Below the pieces are notes generated by a model. It did not search any database, had not been told where the DNA came from, and saw only the letters and a list, made by a program, of their open reading frames with translations. DNA of 42,940 nucleotides, from positions 1 through 42,940 of the forward strand of contig FOAY01000024.1 of assembly GCA_900109485.1 (NCBI GenBank), given 5' to 3'. Shown here piece by piece: positions 1-8,382 of the stretch. The translations under genes and the position numbers were made by a program. Each line of letters begins with the position of its first letter. Positions within the stretch are counted from its first letter, which is position 1. Source of the DNA: Kosakonia sacchari (GTDB taxonomy: Bacteria > Pseudomonadota > Gammaproteobacteria > Enterobacterales > Enterobacteriaceae).

Positions 1-213
1 CATGTAATAGGTCATTTAAAGGGTAAAACGGCACTTCGATTGTTCAGTAAATTTCCCTACCTGCGAAAGAACAAGCTATGGGGAAATCATTTTTGGGCAC
101 GAGGTTACTGCGTGGATACCGTAGGTATAAACGAAGAAATGATCAGAAAATATGTTAAGTATCAGGAAAAACATGAAGTTGAAGAGAGCCAGCTTCCACT
201 AAAAGAGGTGTGA
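1..213 (+). mobile_element. IS200/IS605-family transposase TnpA, 3' part only
   Basis: An open frame runs from the window edge to a TGA at 211-213, giving 70 C-terminal residues. The segments GHLKGKTALRLF, FWARGYCVDTVG and IRKYVKYQEKH match the C-terminal part of Y1 transposases of the IS200/IS605 group, which cut single-stranded DNA with one tyrosine and need no terminal inverted repeats. The tyrosine in the final helix (IRKYVKYQ) fits the usual place of the catalytic residue. The HUH motif would lie upstream, outside the window, so activity cannot be judged. Hairpins typical of an IS right end follow directly. The element ends within about 30 bases of the chaA stop codon. The family is clear; the exact IS name is not. 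Confidence 0.85.
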
Positions 214-242
214 AGGGAAGGCTCTCAGAGTCTGGACTTAGT

Positions 243-292
243 ACGCCCCTATGGGGCGTTATCAATGCCACCTGCTATGCAGGTGGTTTTTT
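243..292 (+). repeat. Twin hairpins at the IS200/IS605 right end
   Basis: Two perfect hairpins follow the transposase. The first has the stem ACGCCCC/GGGGCGT (243-249 and 253-259). The second has the stem CCACCTGC/GCAGGTGG (268-275 and 279-286) and is followed by six T (287-292). Both have the same three-base loop, TAT. Subterminal hairpins are what Y1 transposases recognise at their ends, and the second also looks like a rho-independent terminator for rightward transcripts. The exact cleavage point cannot be set from this side alone. Confidence 0.65.
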
Positions 293-312
293 ACCGGCCA
301 GCTAAAATGGCG

Positions 313-1413
313 TCAGGCAAATATCGTCATCAGGTAAGCCGCAAACAGCGCCATATGCGCCGCGCCGTTCAGCACATTAGTACGGCCGGTCGAGAAGGAG
401 AGCTGGCACAGCAGCAGCGAGGAGACCATCACAATCATCTCCGGCGCGCCAAGACCAAAAACCAGGTGATTACCGGTGATCCACGCGATCAGCGTAACGA
501 CCGGCACCGTCAGGGAAATGGTGGCCAGCACCGAACCAAAAAACAGATTCATGGCGCGCTGAACCTGATTACTCAGCACTGCTTTCAGCGCACCCAGACC
601 TTCCGGCGACAGGATCAGCAGCGCCACCAGGAAACCAGTAAACGCGACCGGCGCATTCATCTCTGTCAGCAGCGCTTCCAGCGGCTTCGCGTTCATTTTG
701 GTCACCGCAATCACCGCAATCAGATGCACGATCAGCCATACGGTATGCCACAAATTGCCATGTGCAGACGGTTTGCCGTGATGCGGATCGTCGTCGTCGC
801 TCTCGTCTTCATGCTCGTAAACAAACAGACTCTGATGCGTTTTGGTCTGGATCAGCAAAAACACGCCGTACATCGCCGCCGAGATTAATGCCACCAGCAG
901 CGACTGAGCAATCGTGAAATTGGCCTCCGGCAGTGCCATCGGGAACACCAGCACAATAATCGCCAGCGGGAACAGGGCAATGAGATACTGTTTGATGCCA
1001 AACAGATTCATATACTGAGTGGCGAATTTACCCCCGCCGAGCAGCAGCGAGAACCCCACCAGCCCGCCGGTGACAATCATGATGATAGAGTAAAGCGTGT
1101 CGCGCATCAGCGTTGGCGCCGCATCGCCTGTCGCCATCAGCGCGGAAATCAGGCTCACTTCGAGGATCACCACCGAAAGACTCAGAATCAGCGAACCATA
1201 GGGCTCGCCGAGGCGGTGGGCGAGTACGTCAGCATGGCGAACCACGCTAAAGGCGCTGAAAAGAATGCCGACCAGCGCCAGAATATTGATGCCAATCACC
1301 GCCGGCAATGACTGCGAACTTCCCCAGAAAAGCAGCACGGCCAGCGCCAGCACCGGGAAAATAAGGGAGGTCTCCTTGTGGCGGGTTTTAACCGCTTCGT
1401 GCGTTGTTGTCAT
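313..1413 (-). CDS. chaA: ChaA, sodium-potassium/calcium:proton antiporter
   Basis: The 366-residue inner-membrane protein has the length of E. coli ChaA. It belongs to the Ca2+/cation antiporter (CaCA) superfamily, which exports Ca2+, Na+ or K+ in exchange for protons at alkaline pH. Two inverted repeats are visible. Each carries the family's acidic motif: GEPYGSLILSLSVVILEVSL near residue 68 and LSPEGLGALKAVLSNQ in the second half. About 11 hydrophobic segments are split by an acidic, histidine-rich cytoplasmic loop (EHEDESDDDDPHH, about residue 200), which may sense cations. The ATG at 1411-1413 matches the family start. The gene is divergent from chaB across 275 bases, and an IS element lies just behind its stop codon. 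Confidence 0.96.
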   Translation of the reverse strand: MTTTHEAVKTRHKETSLIFPVLALAVLLFWGSSQSLPAVIGINILALVGILFSAFSVVRHADVLAHRLGEPYGSLILSLSVVILEVSLISALMATGDAAPTLMRDTLYSIIMIVTGGLVGFSLLLGGGKFATQYMNLFGIKQYLIALFPLAIIVLVFPMALPEANFTIAQSLLVALISAAMYGVFLLIQTKTHQSLFVYEHEDESDDDDPHHGKPSAHGNLWHTVWLIVHLIAVIAVTKMNAKPLEALLTEMNAPVAFTGFLVALLILSPEGLGALKAVLSNQVQRAMNLFFGSVLATISLTVPVVTLIAWITGNHLVFGLGAPEMIVMVSSLLLCQLSFSTGRTNVLNGAAHMALFAAYLMTIFA

Positions 1414-1688
1414 TATGATGCTCCGTCATAGTGCAGGTGTATGTGGATTATAGATAAAATTATCAGCAGCCTAAAATAGCAAAAAATCGCCAGTTTCAGG
1501 CGGGTTTTTACTTAGTTTTACTGTCTGGATATCATTTCTATTCTAACGCCTAGAAAAGTGATATCTCATAAAAATTATGTTTACATAACAATGTAATGTG
1601 ATTTTTTATTTGCAATAAATCATGGTGTGGTGGCGATCGCAGGAATTATCAACCAGGCTTATTTATTTAGCCCAAAAGGAGCCACAAC

Positions 1689-1919
1689 ATGCCCTATAAA
1701 GAGAAATCTGATCTTCCCGATAGCGTCCAGCATGTGTTGCCTGCCCATGCGCAGGAAATTTATAAAGAGGCGTTTAATAGCGCCTGGGAGCAGTACAAGG
1801 ACAAAGCCGATCGGCGCGATGACGCCAGCCGCGAAGAGACGGCGCACCGCGTTGCCTGGTCGGCCGTTAAACAGGATTATGAAAAAGGCGATGACGATCG
1901 CTGGCACAAAAAGAAATAA
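1689..1919 (+). CDS. chaB: ChaB, putative cation transport regulator
   Basis: The 76-residue charged protein matches E. coli ChaB in length and sequence (start MPYKEKSDLPDSV, then HAQEIYKEAFNSAWEQY, and a lysine-rich end). The ChaB family is small and soluble. It is described as a regulator of the ChaA antiporter, but its biochemical role is poorly defined. The ATG at 1689 follows AAAAGGAGCCACAAC, a strong ribosome binding site. The gene heads away from chaA and precedes chaC by 172 bases. The antisense frame over the same bases is a shadow with no family features. Confidence 0.95.
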   Translation: MPYKEKSDLPDSVQHVLPAHAQEIYKEAFNSAWEQYKDKADRRDDASREETAHRVAWSAVKQDYEKGDDDRWHKKK

Positions 1920-2091
1920 CATAATGAAATAATTACACTTCGCCATTTATAGCCATATTCAATGTGTTGGTGCTATTGCAAGCGGTCCGCGAATTGCATA
2001 TGGTGCGTAGTAAGCTGCGCTTAAAGCAGCATTTGTCGGGAAGACAGCAGTAGAGCAGTCGCAGGGACGCAGGCAGTGGCGGAGGTAAAAG

Positions 2092-2790
2092 ATGTTAACA
2101 CGTGATTTCTTGCGAACAGCCGATTGTAAAACGGCGTTTGGCGACATTGAGGAGTCGCTGTTATGGTCGGCGGAACAGCGGGCCGCATCGCTGGCAGCGA
2201 CGCTCGCTTGTCGTCCGGATGAGGGCCCGGTGTGGATTTTCGGCTACGGTTCGCTGATGTGGAACCCGGCGCTGGAATTTGAAGAGTCCTGCACCGGAAC
2301 GCTGGTTGGCTGGCATCGTGCCTTTTGTCTGCGCTTGACCGCGGGCCGCGGAACGGCTTGTCAGCCTGGCCGCATGCTGGCGCTGAAAGAGGGCGGCCGC
2401 ACAACTGGCGTGGCTTACCGTCTGCCGCAGGAAACGCTTACGGAAGAGCTGTCGCTGCTGTGGAAACGCGAAATGATCACCGGCTGCTATATGCCAAGCT
2501 GGTGCAAGCTGGCGCTGGACGATGGCCGCATTATTAACGCGCTGGTGTTTATTATGGACCCACGCCATCCGCTCTACGAATCCGATACCCGCGCGCAAAC
2601 TATCGCCCCGTTGATTGCCTCCGCCAGCGGCCCGCTTGGTACTAACGCGCAGTACCTTTTCTCGCTTGAACAGGAACTGATCAAACTCGGCATGCACGAT
2701 GACTGCCTGAATGAGCTGGTGGGGAGAGTGCGTGGTTTGCTGGGGGGAGAAAAACCAGGCCCGGACCTGCAACCTGGCTTTGTCTGTTGA
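2092..2790 (+). CDS. chaC: ChaC, glutathione-specific gamma-glutamylcyclotransferase
   Basis: ChaC-family enzymes cleave glutathione in the cytosol to 5-oxoproline and Cys-Gly. This 232-residue protein matches E. coli ChaC (231 residues). It has the substrate-binding loop FGYGSLMWNP (about residues 50-59). The catalytic glutamate is expected at E127 in the KREMITG segment. GGAGGTAAAAG precedes the ATG at 2092. E. coli groups it with chaA and chaB, although its enzymatic role is glutathione breakdown rather than transport. Its stop codon lies only four bases from the stop of a convergent small gene, and no terminator fits between them. Confidence 0.95.
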   Translation: MLTRDFLRTADCKTAFGDIEESLLWSAEQRAASLAATLACRPDEGPVWIFGYGSLMWNPALEFEESCTGTLVGWHRAFCLRLTAGRGTACQPGRMLALKEGGRTTGVAYRLPQETLTEELSLLWKREMITGCYMPSWCKLALDDGRIINALVFIMDPRHPLYESDTRAQTIAPLIASASGPLGTNAQYLFSLEQELIKLGMHDDCLNELVGRVRGLLGGEKPGPDLQPGFVC

Positions 2791-2794
2791 GCGA

Positions 2795-3040
2795 TTATGC
2801 TGCAACGTAGCTGATTGAGTGCTCCAGCGACTGGCTGTGGCTTTCGATCAGCACGTTCCAGATCCCGCTGTAAGGCACCGCCAGATAGGCGCTTGCGCGG
2901 TTCTGGACGCTTAAAATATCGGTCTCCACATTCGCCGCGCTGCTCTTCTCGCTCATCAAATGAATATGACAATTTGCTGAACAACGAACGACAATCGTAT
3001 CCCCGCCAAATAATTTCAAACTTGCTTTTACCACCGCCAT
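2795..3040 (-). CDS. Small DUF1883-like protein
   Basis: This predicted 81-residue protein starts MAVVKASLKLFGGD. It shows the pattern GDTIVVRC, CHIHLM, and a C-terminal VPYSGIWNVLIE segment. That resembles DUF1883 proteins, small beta-rich cytosolic proteins of unknown function with a G-D-x-V-x-V strand and a P-x-SG-x-W-x-V-x-I strand. The frame extends 25 codons further upstream, but the ATG at 3038-3040 is preceded by GGGGTTGG and begins where the family begins. It converges with chaC. I know of no such gene at this place in E. coli K-12. The family assignment rests on pattern recognition and is moderate. Confidence 0.7.
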   Translation of the reverse strand: MAVVKASLKLFGGDTIVVRCSANCHIHLMSEKSSAANVETDILSVQNRASAYLAVPYSGIWNVLIESHSQSLEHSISYVAA

Positions 3041-3255
3041 TTTCCAACCCCGTAGTTTTATAACAACGCTTTCCGCCACGAAAACTTCTCGCGCGTGATT
3101 CTGTTCACAATTCACTCAGTCAATAACACCAAAGTGAAGGATAACTAATGCTGATTTTGATCAAATAATGACGTGGCGATTAAACAAAAATTACATTATC
3201 TGGTGAGGGGGGAAGTCGGCGCATAAAACCGTGGGTGAAATGCGCCGAAAGAAGA

Positions 3256-5040
3256 TTAAATGCGGAAATGCCCGGCGGTTTCAGCAAGCTCCCCGGCCTG
3301 GGAGCGCAACGCGCCTGCGGCGGCGGCGGACTGGATCACCAGCTCGGCGTTTTGCTGCACCATCCGATCAAGATCGATAACCGCATGATTGATTTCCTGA
3401 ATGCCCTTCATCTGCTCGCTGGTGGCGACGGTGATCTCGCGCATGATCACCGACACACTGTCGATGCTGGAAACAATGTCGGTCATACTGTCGCCCGCCA
3501 GCCGTACAAAGCGTGAACCGGTGGCGACACTTTCAGTGGTGGAATCAATCAGCGTTTTGATCTCTTTCGCCGCCTGCGCGCTGCGGCTGGCCAGATTGCG
3601 GACTTCACCGGCGACCACGGCAAACCCGCGTCCTTGTTCGCCCGCGCGCGCCGCTTCGACGGAGGCATTCAGCGCCAGAATATTCGTCTGGAAGGCGATA
3701 CCGTCAATCACGCTGGTGATGTCGCCGATTTTCGCCGAAGCGGTTTCAATCGAGTGCATGGTGGTGATCGCCTGCGTCACCACCTGACCGCCGCGCGATG
3801 CCGCTTCAGATGCCGCATGCGCCTGCTGATTCGCCTGCGCGGCAGAGTCGGTGGACTGGGCGACCGACGCGGTGATCTGCTCAACGGCGCTGGCTGTTTC
3901 GCGCAGGCTGGATGCCGCCTGTTCAGTCCTTCCTGAGAGATCTTGGTTACCCGCGGCGATTTCCTGCGCCGCTTGCTGTACGGATTGGCTGGAATCACGC
4001 AGTTTGACCATTACCACCGACAATTTATCGCTGAAGGCGTTAAAGGCATGCGCGATTTGCGTCACCTCATCATGGCCATCCACCGGTAAACGCTGGGAAA
4101 GATCGTCGGTGCCGCTACTGATGGCATTCATCGCATCGCGAATCGTCAGCAGCCGTTTAAGCATGGCCGACACTAACCAGTGCATGACCCCACCGGCAAC
4201 CAGTACCAGCACGACCAGCGACAGGGCGGACGCTTTGAGCTGTGCCTGCAAACCGGAGGTGGAATCTGCGCTGTCCAGCGCCACGGTCAGCAGCCAGTGG
4301 GTGCCTTTGACCGGGGTAGCTTGTAGTATCTTCTGTACGCCAGCGTACTGGCCTTCGACGGTTTTCCCGGCGCGCAACTCGGCGAAACTCACCCCGCTGA
4401 GTGCTTCTGCGAAGGGTTTGAGCGTCAGATTATCGCTGTTCGCGGCAATCACCGTGCCGTCGCTGTCCAGCAGTAAACCGCTGCTGTTGGGCGATGGTTT
4501 GATGCCGCGTACGTTAGCCACCACGCTGTCCATCGAAACATCACCGGCGACCACGCCTTTCAGCGTACCGTTCTCTTTCACCGGTACGGCGAATGTGACC
4601 ACCAGTTTCCCGCTACCTGCATCGACATACGGTGCGGTCACCACTGGCGCGTCCGCTTTCAGCACCTGCTGATACCACGGACGGATCGTCGGATCATAAT
4701 CGGCGGGTACGCCGGTCGGATCGGAGAATTTCGCCGTTTTGCTGGCGTAACCGATATACACATTGGTGAAGCCACCGGCGTGCGCCATCTGCGTGAAAAT
4801 GGGCACCGGATCGTCAGTTAAAGCGACGCTTTGCAGCGAGTTGATGATCTCCATTTTACCGGCGACCCAGTCGGCAATGGCAATGCTGTGGCTGACGCTG
4901 GTGCTGGAGAGGATATCCTGCTGAGTTTGTTGGTTATGCTGGCGAGTGACCTGATAGTTAATAACGGTGTTAAGAAGCAAAGCGATAGCGAGACATCCCG
5001 CCGTGGCCGCAATAATGCGGGATTTAATCGATCTAAACAT
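3256..5040 (-). CDS. Methyl-accepting chemotaxis protein with dCache amino-acid-type sensor
   Basis: This is a 594-residue inner-membrane chemoreceptor. Transmembrane helix 1 spans about residues 9-28, a periplasmic double-Cache domain about 30-265, transmembrane helix 2 about 270-291, and HAMP about 292-345. A cytoplasmic coiled-coil signalling domain follows, with its tip at [20 protein letters not shown], where CheA and CheW bind. In the sensor domain Y115, R120, W122, Y123, Y138 and D167 reproduce the spacing of the amino-acid-binding dCache motif known from Pseudomonas PctA, so an L-amino acid is the likely ligand. It lacks the C-terminal NWETF-like tether for CheR/CheB and ends GHFRI, so it probably relies on other receptors for efficient adaptation. 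The gene stands alone, inserted between chaC and ychN relative to E. coli. Confidence 0.95.
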   Translation of the reverse strand: MFRSIKSRIIAATAGCLAIALLLNTVINYQVTRQHNQQTQQDILSSTSVSHSIAIADWVAGKMEIINSLQSVALTDDPVPIFTQMAHAGGFTNVYIGYASKTAKFSDPTGVPADYDPTIRPWYQQVLKADAPVVTAPYVDAGSGKLVVTFAVPVKENGTLKGVVAGDVSMDSVVANVRGIKPSPNSSGLLLDSDGTVIAANSDNLTLKPFAEALSGVSFAELRAGKTVEGQYAGVQKILQATPVKGTHWLLTVALDSADSTSGLQAQLKASALSLVVLVLVAGGVMHWLVSAMLKRLLTIRDAMNAISSGTDDLSQRLPVDGHDEVTQIAHAFNAFSDKLSVVMVKLRDSSQSVQQAAQEIAAGNQDLSGRTEQAASSLRETASAVEQITASVAQSTDSAAQANQQAHAASEAASRGGQVVTQAITTMHSIETASAKIGDITSVIDGIAFQTNILALNASVEAARAGEQGRGFAVVAGEVRNLASRSAQAAKEIKTLIDSTTESVATGSRFVRLAGDSMTDIVSSIDSVSVIMREITVATSEQMKGIQEINHAVIDLDRMVQQNAELVIQSAAAAGALRSQAGELAETAGHFRI

Positions 5041-5147
5041 AATTATCTTACCTGCTGTGTTGTCTTAAGTGGCTATCGGCAACACAACAGGCAAACTTGA
5101 TGACGGAACGTCATTCATAAGAAAATTGTATTGAACTCGCGGCGGTA

Positions 5148-5501
5148 TTAAAAAGTTAATACCTTATCCGCTGCCACCGTCCAGTGCGCCAGTTCCACCA
5201 GCGTGCCGATTTCGACGCCATCGGCCAGCGGCAGGGCGGTGATACCGCGTCCATCGGTGCAGGTTTTGCATAATTTCACCACCACGCCCTGGGCGGTCAA
5301 AATTTCCAGCATCTGTTGCAGGTTATAACCTTCCGCCGGGTTTTGCCCGCGCAGACCGGCAGTAACCGCGTCAGACATTAAAAACACTTTCAGTTGCTTC
5401 GCGCTCTCTTCTTCACAGAGGGCGATTGCCAGCCGCAAACTGCTGAACAGCGATTCACTACCATAAGCCGCGCCGGTGGCAACAATGACGATCTTTTGCA
5501 T
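5148..5501 (-). CDS. ychN: YchN, DsrE/F-like protein
   Basis: This 117-residue cytosolic protein is nearly identical in layout to E. coli YchN, a homohexamer of the DsrE/DsrF sulfur-relay fold whose physiological function is not settled. Visible landmarks are the N-terminal strand QKIVIVATGAAYGSES, the segment MSDAVTAGLRGQ, and the KLCKTCTDGRG motif. The two cysteines of that motif (CKTC) resemble the active-site cysteine region of DsrE-like proteins. A GTG two codons upstream (5505-5507) is possible, but GAAGGAG lies at a better distance from the ATG at 5499-5501, and that start equals the E. coli one. Confidence 0.93.
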   Translation of the reverse strand: MQKIVIVATGAAYGSESLFSSLRLAIALCEEESAKQLKVFLMSDAVTAGLRGQNPAEGYNLQQMLEILTAQGVVVKLCKTCTDGRGITALPLADGVEIGTLVELAHWTVAADKVLTF

Positions 5502-5600
5502 TTTCACTCCTTCGATAACATTGGGCAGACGGGGCTTATGCTACTGCGCTGTCGTCCCCGGTGAAAGGACGACGGCGCAGAATCAGTGGTTTACCACAAA

Positions 5601-6152
5601 TTATTGTCCGAAGCGGCCAATCAATCCGCTGGCGGCCAGCGCGTGCCCTTTGAGTTTGTCTAACAGCGCCTCGCGAGTTAGCCCTTCCGGCAAGGTTGGT
5701 GGCAGTGAAGTGGCAATCAGCGTGAATGTGTAATGGTGCGCGCCACTGCCAGGCGGTGGGCAGGGACCATGCCAGCGCAGATTACCGGGGCTGTTTTTCC
5801 CGCCGGTATAATTTTTGCCGTTGCGCAGATCGTTTGGTGCAAAACCGGTCGTTGACGGCGAAATATTGTAAGCCACCAGATGCGTTACCCCCAGCCCGTT
5901 CGCGCCTTCCGGATCGTGAACCAGCAGGGCGAAACTTTTTGTGCTGGCTGGCGCATTACTCCACACCAGCGCGGGTGACTGATTTTCACCGGTGCAGTTG
6001 GGGTTGTTGCTGGCATTACCGGCGAATTTTTTCTCCATCAACGCATTGTCGGCGAAAGCCGGGGATTGCAGGTTAAACCGTTCATTTGCGTATGCCTGTA
6101 CGCCGTACAACAGCAGCGCACTACAGAGCGCTCCACGCAGTTTACAATTCAT
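5601..6152 (-). CDS. Periplasmic PEBP-family protein (YbcL-like)
   Basis: The 183-residue protein has a signal peptide of about 22 residues (hydrophobic core ALCSALLLYGV, predicted cut after AYA). A phosphatidylethanolamine-binding protein fold follows. Typical PEBP elements are LVHDPEG (about residue 78), GVTHLVAYNI and RWHGPCPPPGSGAHHYTF, which line the anion-binding pocket. Length and export signal match E. coli YbcL, a periplasmic member that in uropathogenic strains affects neutrophil migration. The role here is unknown. In E. coli K-12 no such gene sits between ychN and ychO, so this is an accessory insertion. It is divergent from ychO across about 170 bases. Confidence 0.88.
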   Translation of the reverse strand: MNCKLRGALCSALLLYGVQAYANERFNLQSPAFADNALMEKKFAGNASNNPNCTGENQSPALVWSNAPASTKSFALLVHDPEGANGLGVTHLVAYNISPSTTGFAPNDLRNGKNYTGGKNSPGNLRWHGPCPPPGSGAHHYTFTLIATSLPPTLPEGLTREALLDKLKGHALAASGLIGRFGQ

Positions 6153-6324
6153 GGCGATTCTCTTTCAGCATTGGTGCATTAACTGTAGTTGCAACGCAGC
6201 GGGTGGGTAAGGATTTTCCTGGTATTTGGCCGTTCTCTGCAAAGTAGGGGCAACACCGTTAAACTTATAGGTTCATGTCGATAAAACTGGGCGGATTATT
6301 ATCAGCAAATTGCTGTACGGTGTT

Positions 6325-7728
6325 ATGAATTATAAGGTTTCATCTCTCCTGATATTGCTGCTGGCGGGCGATGTGGTCGATGCCGCACAAAATAGCTTCG
6401 TTCAGCAAGCGGAAAATCCCTTCGATAATGACGGCGATGGTTTGCCGGATCTTGGCATGGCGCCAGAAAATGGCACGCAGGAAAAACACGTTGCGGAAAT
6501 GGCCAAAGCCTTCGGTGAAGCCAGCATGACCGATAACGGGTTGACCGCGGGAGAGCAGGCGCGGCAATTTGCATTCGGGCAATTGCGCGATGTGGTGAGC
6601 GATGAGGTGAATCAGAAAGTGGAATCCTGGCTGTCGCCCTGGGGCAGCGCCAATGTCGATTTTAAGGTCGATAACGAGGGCAGTTTTACCGGCAGCCACG
6701 GCGACTGGTTTGTGCCTCTGCAGGATAATAACCGCTACCTCAGTTGGGGGCAGCTCGGGGTGACGCAACAGGACCAGGGGCTGGTGGGCAACGTCGGGCT
6801 GGGTCAACGCTGGATCGCGGGCGACTGGTTGCTTGGCTACAACACTTTTTACGACACGCTGCTGGATGATAATTATAGCCGCGCCGGGTTAGGTGCCGAG
6901 GCATGGGGAGAGTATTTGCGTTTCTCCGCCAACTACTACCAGCCTGTGAGCAGTTGGGATTACCAAACCGCCACGCAGCAACAGCGCATGGCGCGAGGTT
7001 ACGACGTGACGGCGCAGGCGCGATTACCGTTCTGGCAGCAACTGAATACCAGCCTCAGCGTCGAACAATACTTCGGTGATAATGTGGATCTGTTTGATAC
7101 CGGCACCGGTTATCGCAATCCGGTAGCGGTGAAAGTGGGTCTCAACTATACCCCGGTTCCACTGGTGACGCTGACCGCCGAACACCGCCAGGGCGAAAGC
7201 GGCCTTAGCCAGAATGACTTAGGTCTGAAGCTCAACTACCGCTTTGGCGTCCCGCTGTGGAAGCAACTCTCAGCCAGCGAAGTGGCCGCCAGCCGTTCGC
7301 TGCGCGGTAGCCGCTACGACAGCCCAACGCGCAACAGCACGCCGGTGTATGAATATCGTCAGCGCAAAACGTTGTCGGTATTTCTCGCTACGCCGCCGTG
7401 GGATTTACAGCCAGGCGAAACCGTGGCGCTGAAGCTGCAAATTAACAGCACGCATGGCGTGCGTTCGATTAGCTGGCAGGGCGATACCCAGGCGCTTAGC
7501 CTGACGCCGCCAGCGAATGGCCGCAGTGCCGATGGCTGGACGCTGATTATGCCGCGCTGGGATAGCGCTGAAGGGGCGAGTAATCACTGGACGCTCACCG
7601 CGCTGGTGGAGGATGACAAAGGGCAGCGCGTGGCGTCGAATACCATTGAGCTGAAACTGACCGAACCGGTGGTACCGCCGATGACGGACGATAACGCTAA
7701 CGCAGGCTGGTCGTTGCCAGCCCCGTAA
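6325..7728 (+). CDS. ychO: YchO, invasin/intimin-like outer-membrane protein
   Basis: This predicted 467-residue protein is a member of the inverse autotransporter (invasin) family and matches E. coli YchO throughout. A signal peptide of about 20 residues (LLILLLAGDVVDA) comes first. A short acidic segment follows (NPFDNDGDGLPDLGMAPEN). The 12-strand beta-barrel domain begins around VESWLSPWG and includes VGLGQRWIAGDWLLGYNTFYD. One C-terminal Ig-like domain starts near TVFLATPPWDLQPGETV. Long adhesive repeats are absent, as in E. coli YchO. The frame opens at a TTG (6310), but the ATG at 6325 starts a normal signal peptide. The stop lies three bases from the end of narL. Confidence 0.93.
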   Translation: MNYKVSSLLILLLAGDVVDAAQNSFVQQAENPFDNDGDGLPDLGMAPENGTQEKHVAEMAKAFGEASMTDNGLTAGEQARQFAFGQLRDVVSDEVNQKVESWLSPWGSANVDFKVDNEGSFTGSHGDWFVPLQDNNRYLSWGQLGVTQQDQGLVGNVGLGQRWIAGDWLLGYNTFYDTLLDDNYSRAGLGAEAWGEYLRFSANYYQPVSSWDYQTATQQQRMARGYDVTAQARLPFWQQLNTSLSVEQYFGDNVDLFDTGTGYRNPVAVKVGLNYTPVPLVTLTAEHRQGESGLSQNDLGLKLNYRFGVPLWKQLSASEVAASRSLRGSRYDSPTRNSTPVYEYRQRKTLSVFLATPPWDLQPGETVALKLQINSTHGVRSISWQGDTQALSLTPPANGRSADGWTLIMPRWDSAEGASNHWTLTALVEDDKGQRVASNTIELKLTEPVVPPMTDDNANAGWSLPAP

Positions 7729-7731
7729 CGT

Positions 7732-8382
7732 TCAGAAAATGCGTTCCTGATGAACCCACACCGCAGCTTCAACGCGGGATTTCAGCTTCATTTTCTTCAG
7801 CATATGTTTAACGTGGACTTTGACCGTGCTCTCGGTGATATCGAGACGGCGGGCGATCATTTTATTCGGCAACCCCTGCGCAATCAGTTTGAGAATATCA
7901 CGCTCGCGTGGGGTGAGCTGGCTGATGTCGCGATCGCTGGTCGCGCGATTGGCGCGCAGGCTCGCCGCCAGCACCGGGGTGAGCGCTTCGCTGAGCACCA
8001 TCTCTCCCGCCGCTGCTTGCTGCAACGCTTTCAGCAAATCTTCCGGCTCCATATCTTTCAACAGGTAGCCATCCGCGCCGCGTTTCAGCGCGGTCACGAC
8101 ATCTTCTTCGTGGTTGGAAACGCTGAATACCACCACCCGGCCGGAAAGCGATTTCTCGCGCAGTTTATCGAGTGTTTCCAGGCCGTTCATGCCAGGCATA
8201 TTGAGATCCAGCAGTATCAGGTCTGGATCGAGTGCATCCGCCAGTTCAATCCCCTGTTCGCCGTTACTGGCTTCGCCGACCACGGTGATGTCGGGCGCCA
8301 TGCCGATCAACTGCTTCACACCGGTTCGCAGCATCGGATGGTCGTCGATCAGCAAAATAGTGGCCGGTTGCGGGTTACTCAT
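7732..8382 (-). CDS. narL: NarL, nitrate/nitrite response regulator
   Basis: The 216-residue regulator has the same length as E. coli NarL. The receiver domain (1-125) has acidic residues DD at 13-14, phosphoacceptor D59 ([10 protein letters not shown]) and the conserved lysine in GYLLKDMEP. The C-terminal LuxR-type helix-turn-helix ([15 protein letters not shown] through [14 protein letters not shown]) binds TACYNMT heptamers. Phospho-NarL activates narGHJI and narK and represses fermentative genes such as adhE. Its ATG (8380-8382) lies within the end of narX, so the two are co-translated. The open frame continues upstream into narX sequence, but the internal ATG with AAGGAGATACCC before it is the family start. 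Confidence 0.97.
   Translation of the reverse strand: MSNPQPATILLIDDHPMLRTGVKQLIGMAPDITVVGEASNGEQGIELADALDPDLILLDLNMPGMNGLETLDKLREKSLSGRVVVFSVSNHEEDVVTALKRGADGYLLKDMEPEDLLKALQQAAAGEMVLSEALTPVLAASLRANRATSDRDISQLTPRERDILKLIAQGLPNKMIARRLDITESTVKVHVKHMLKKMKLKSRVEAAVWVHQERIF

Noticed and set aside
265-888. Plus-strand frame of 207 codons from the IS end through chaA
   Set aside because: It runs antisense through chaA with no family features, and its start lies inside the IS hairpin.
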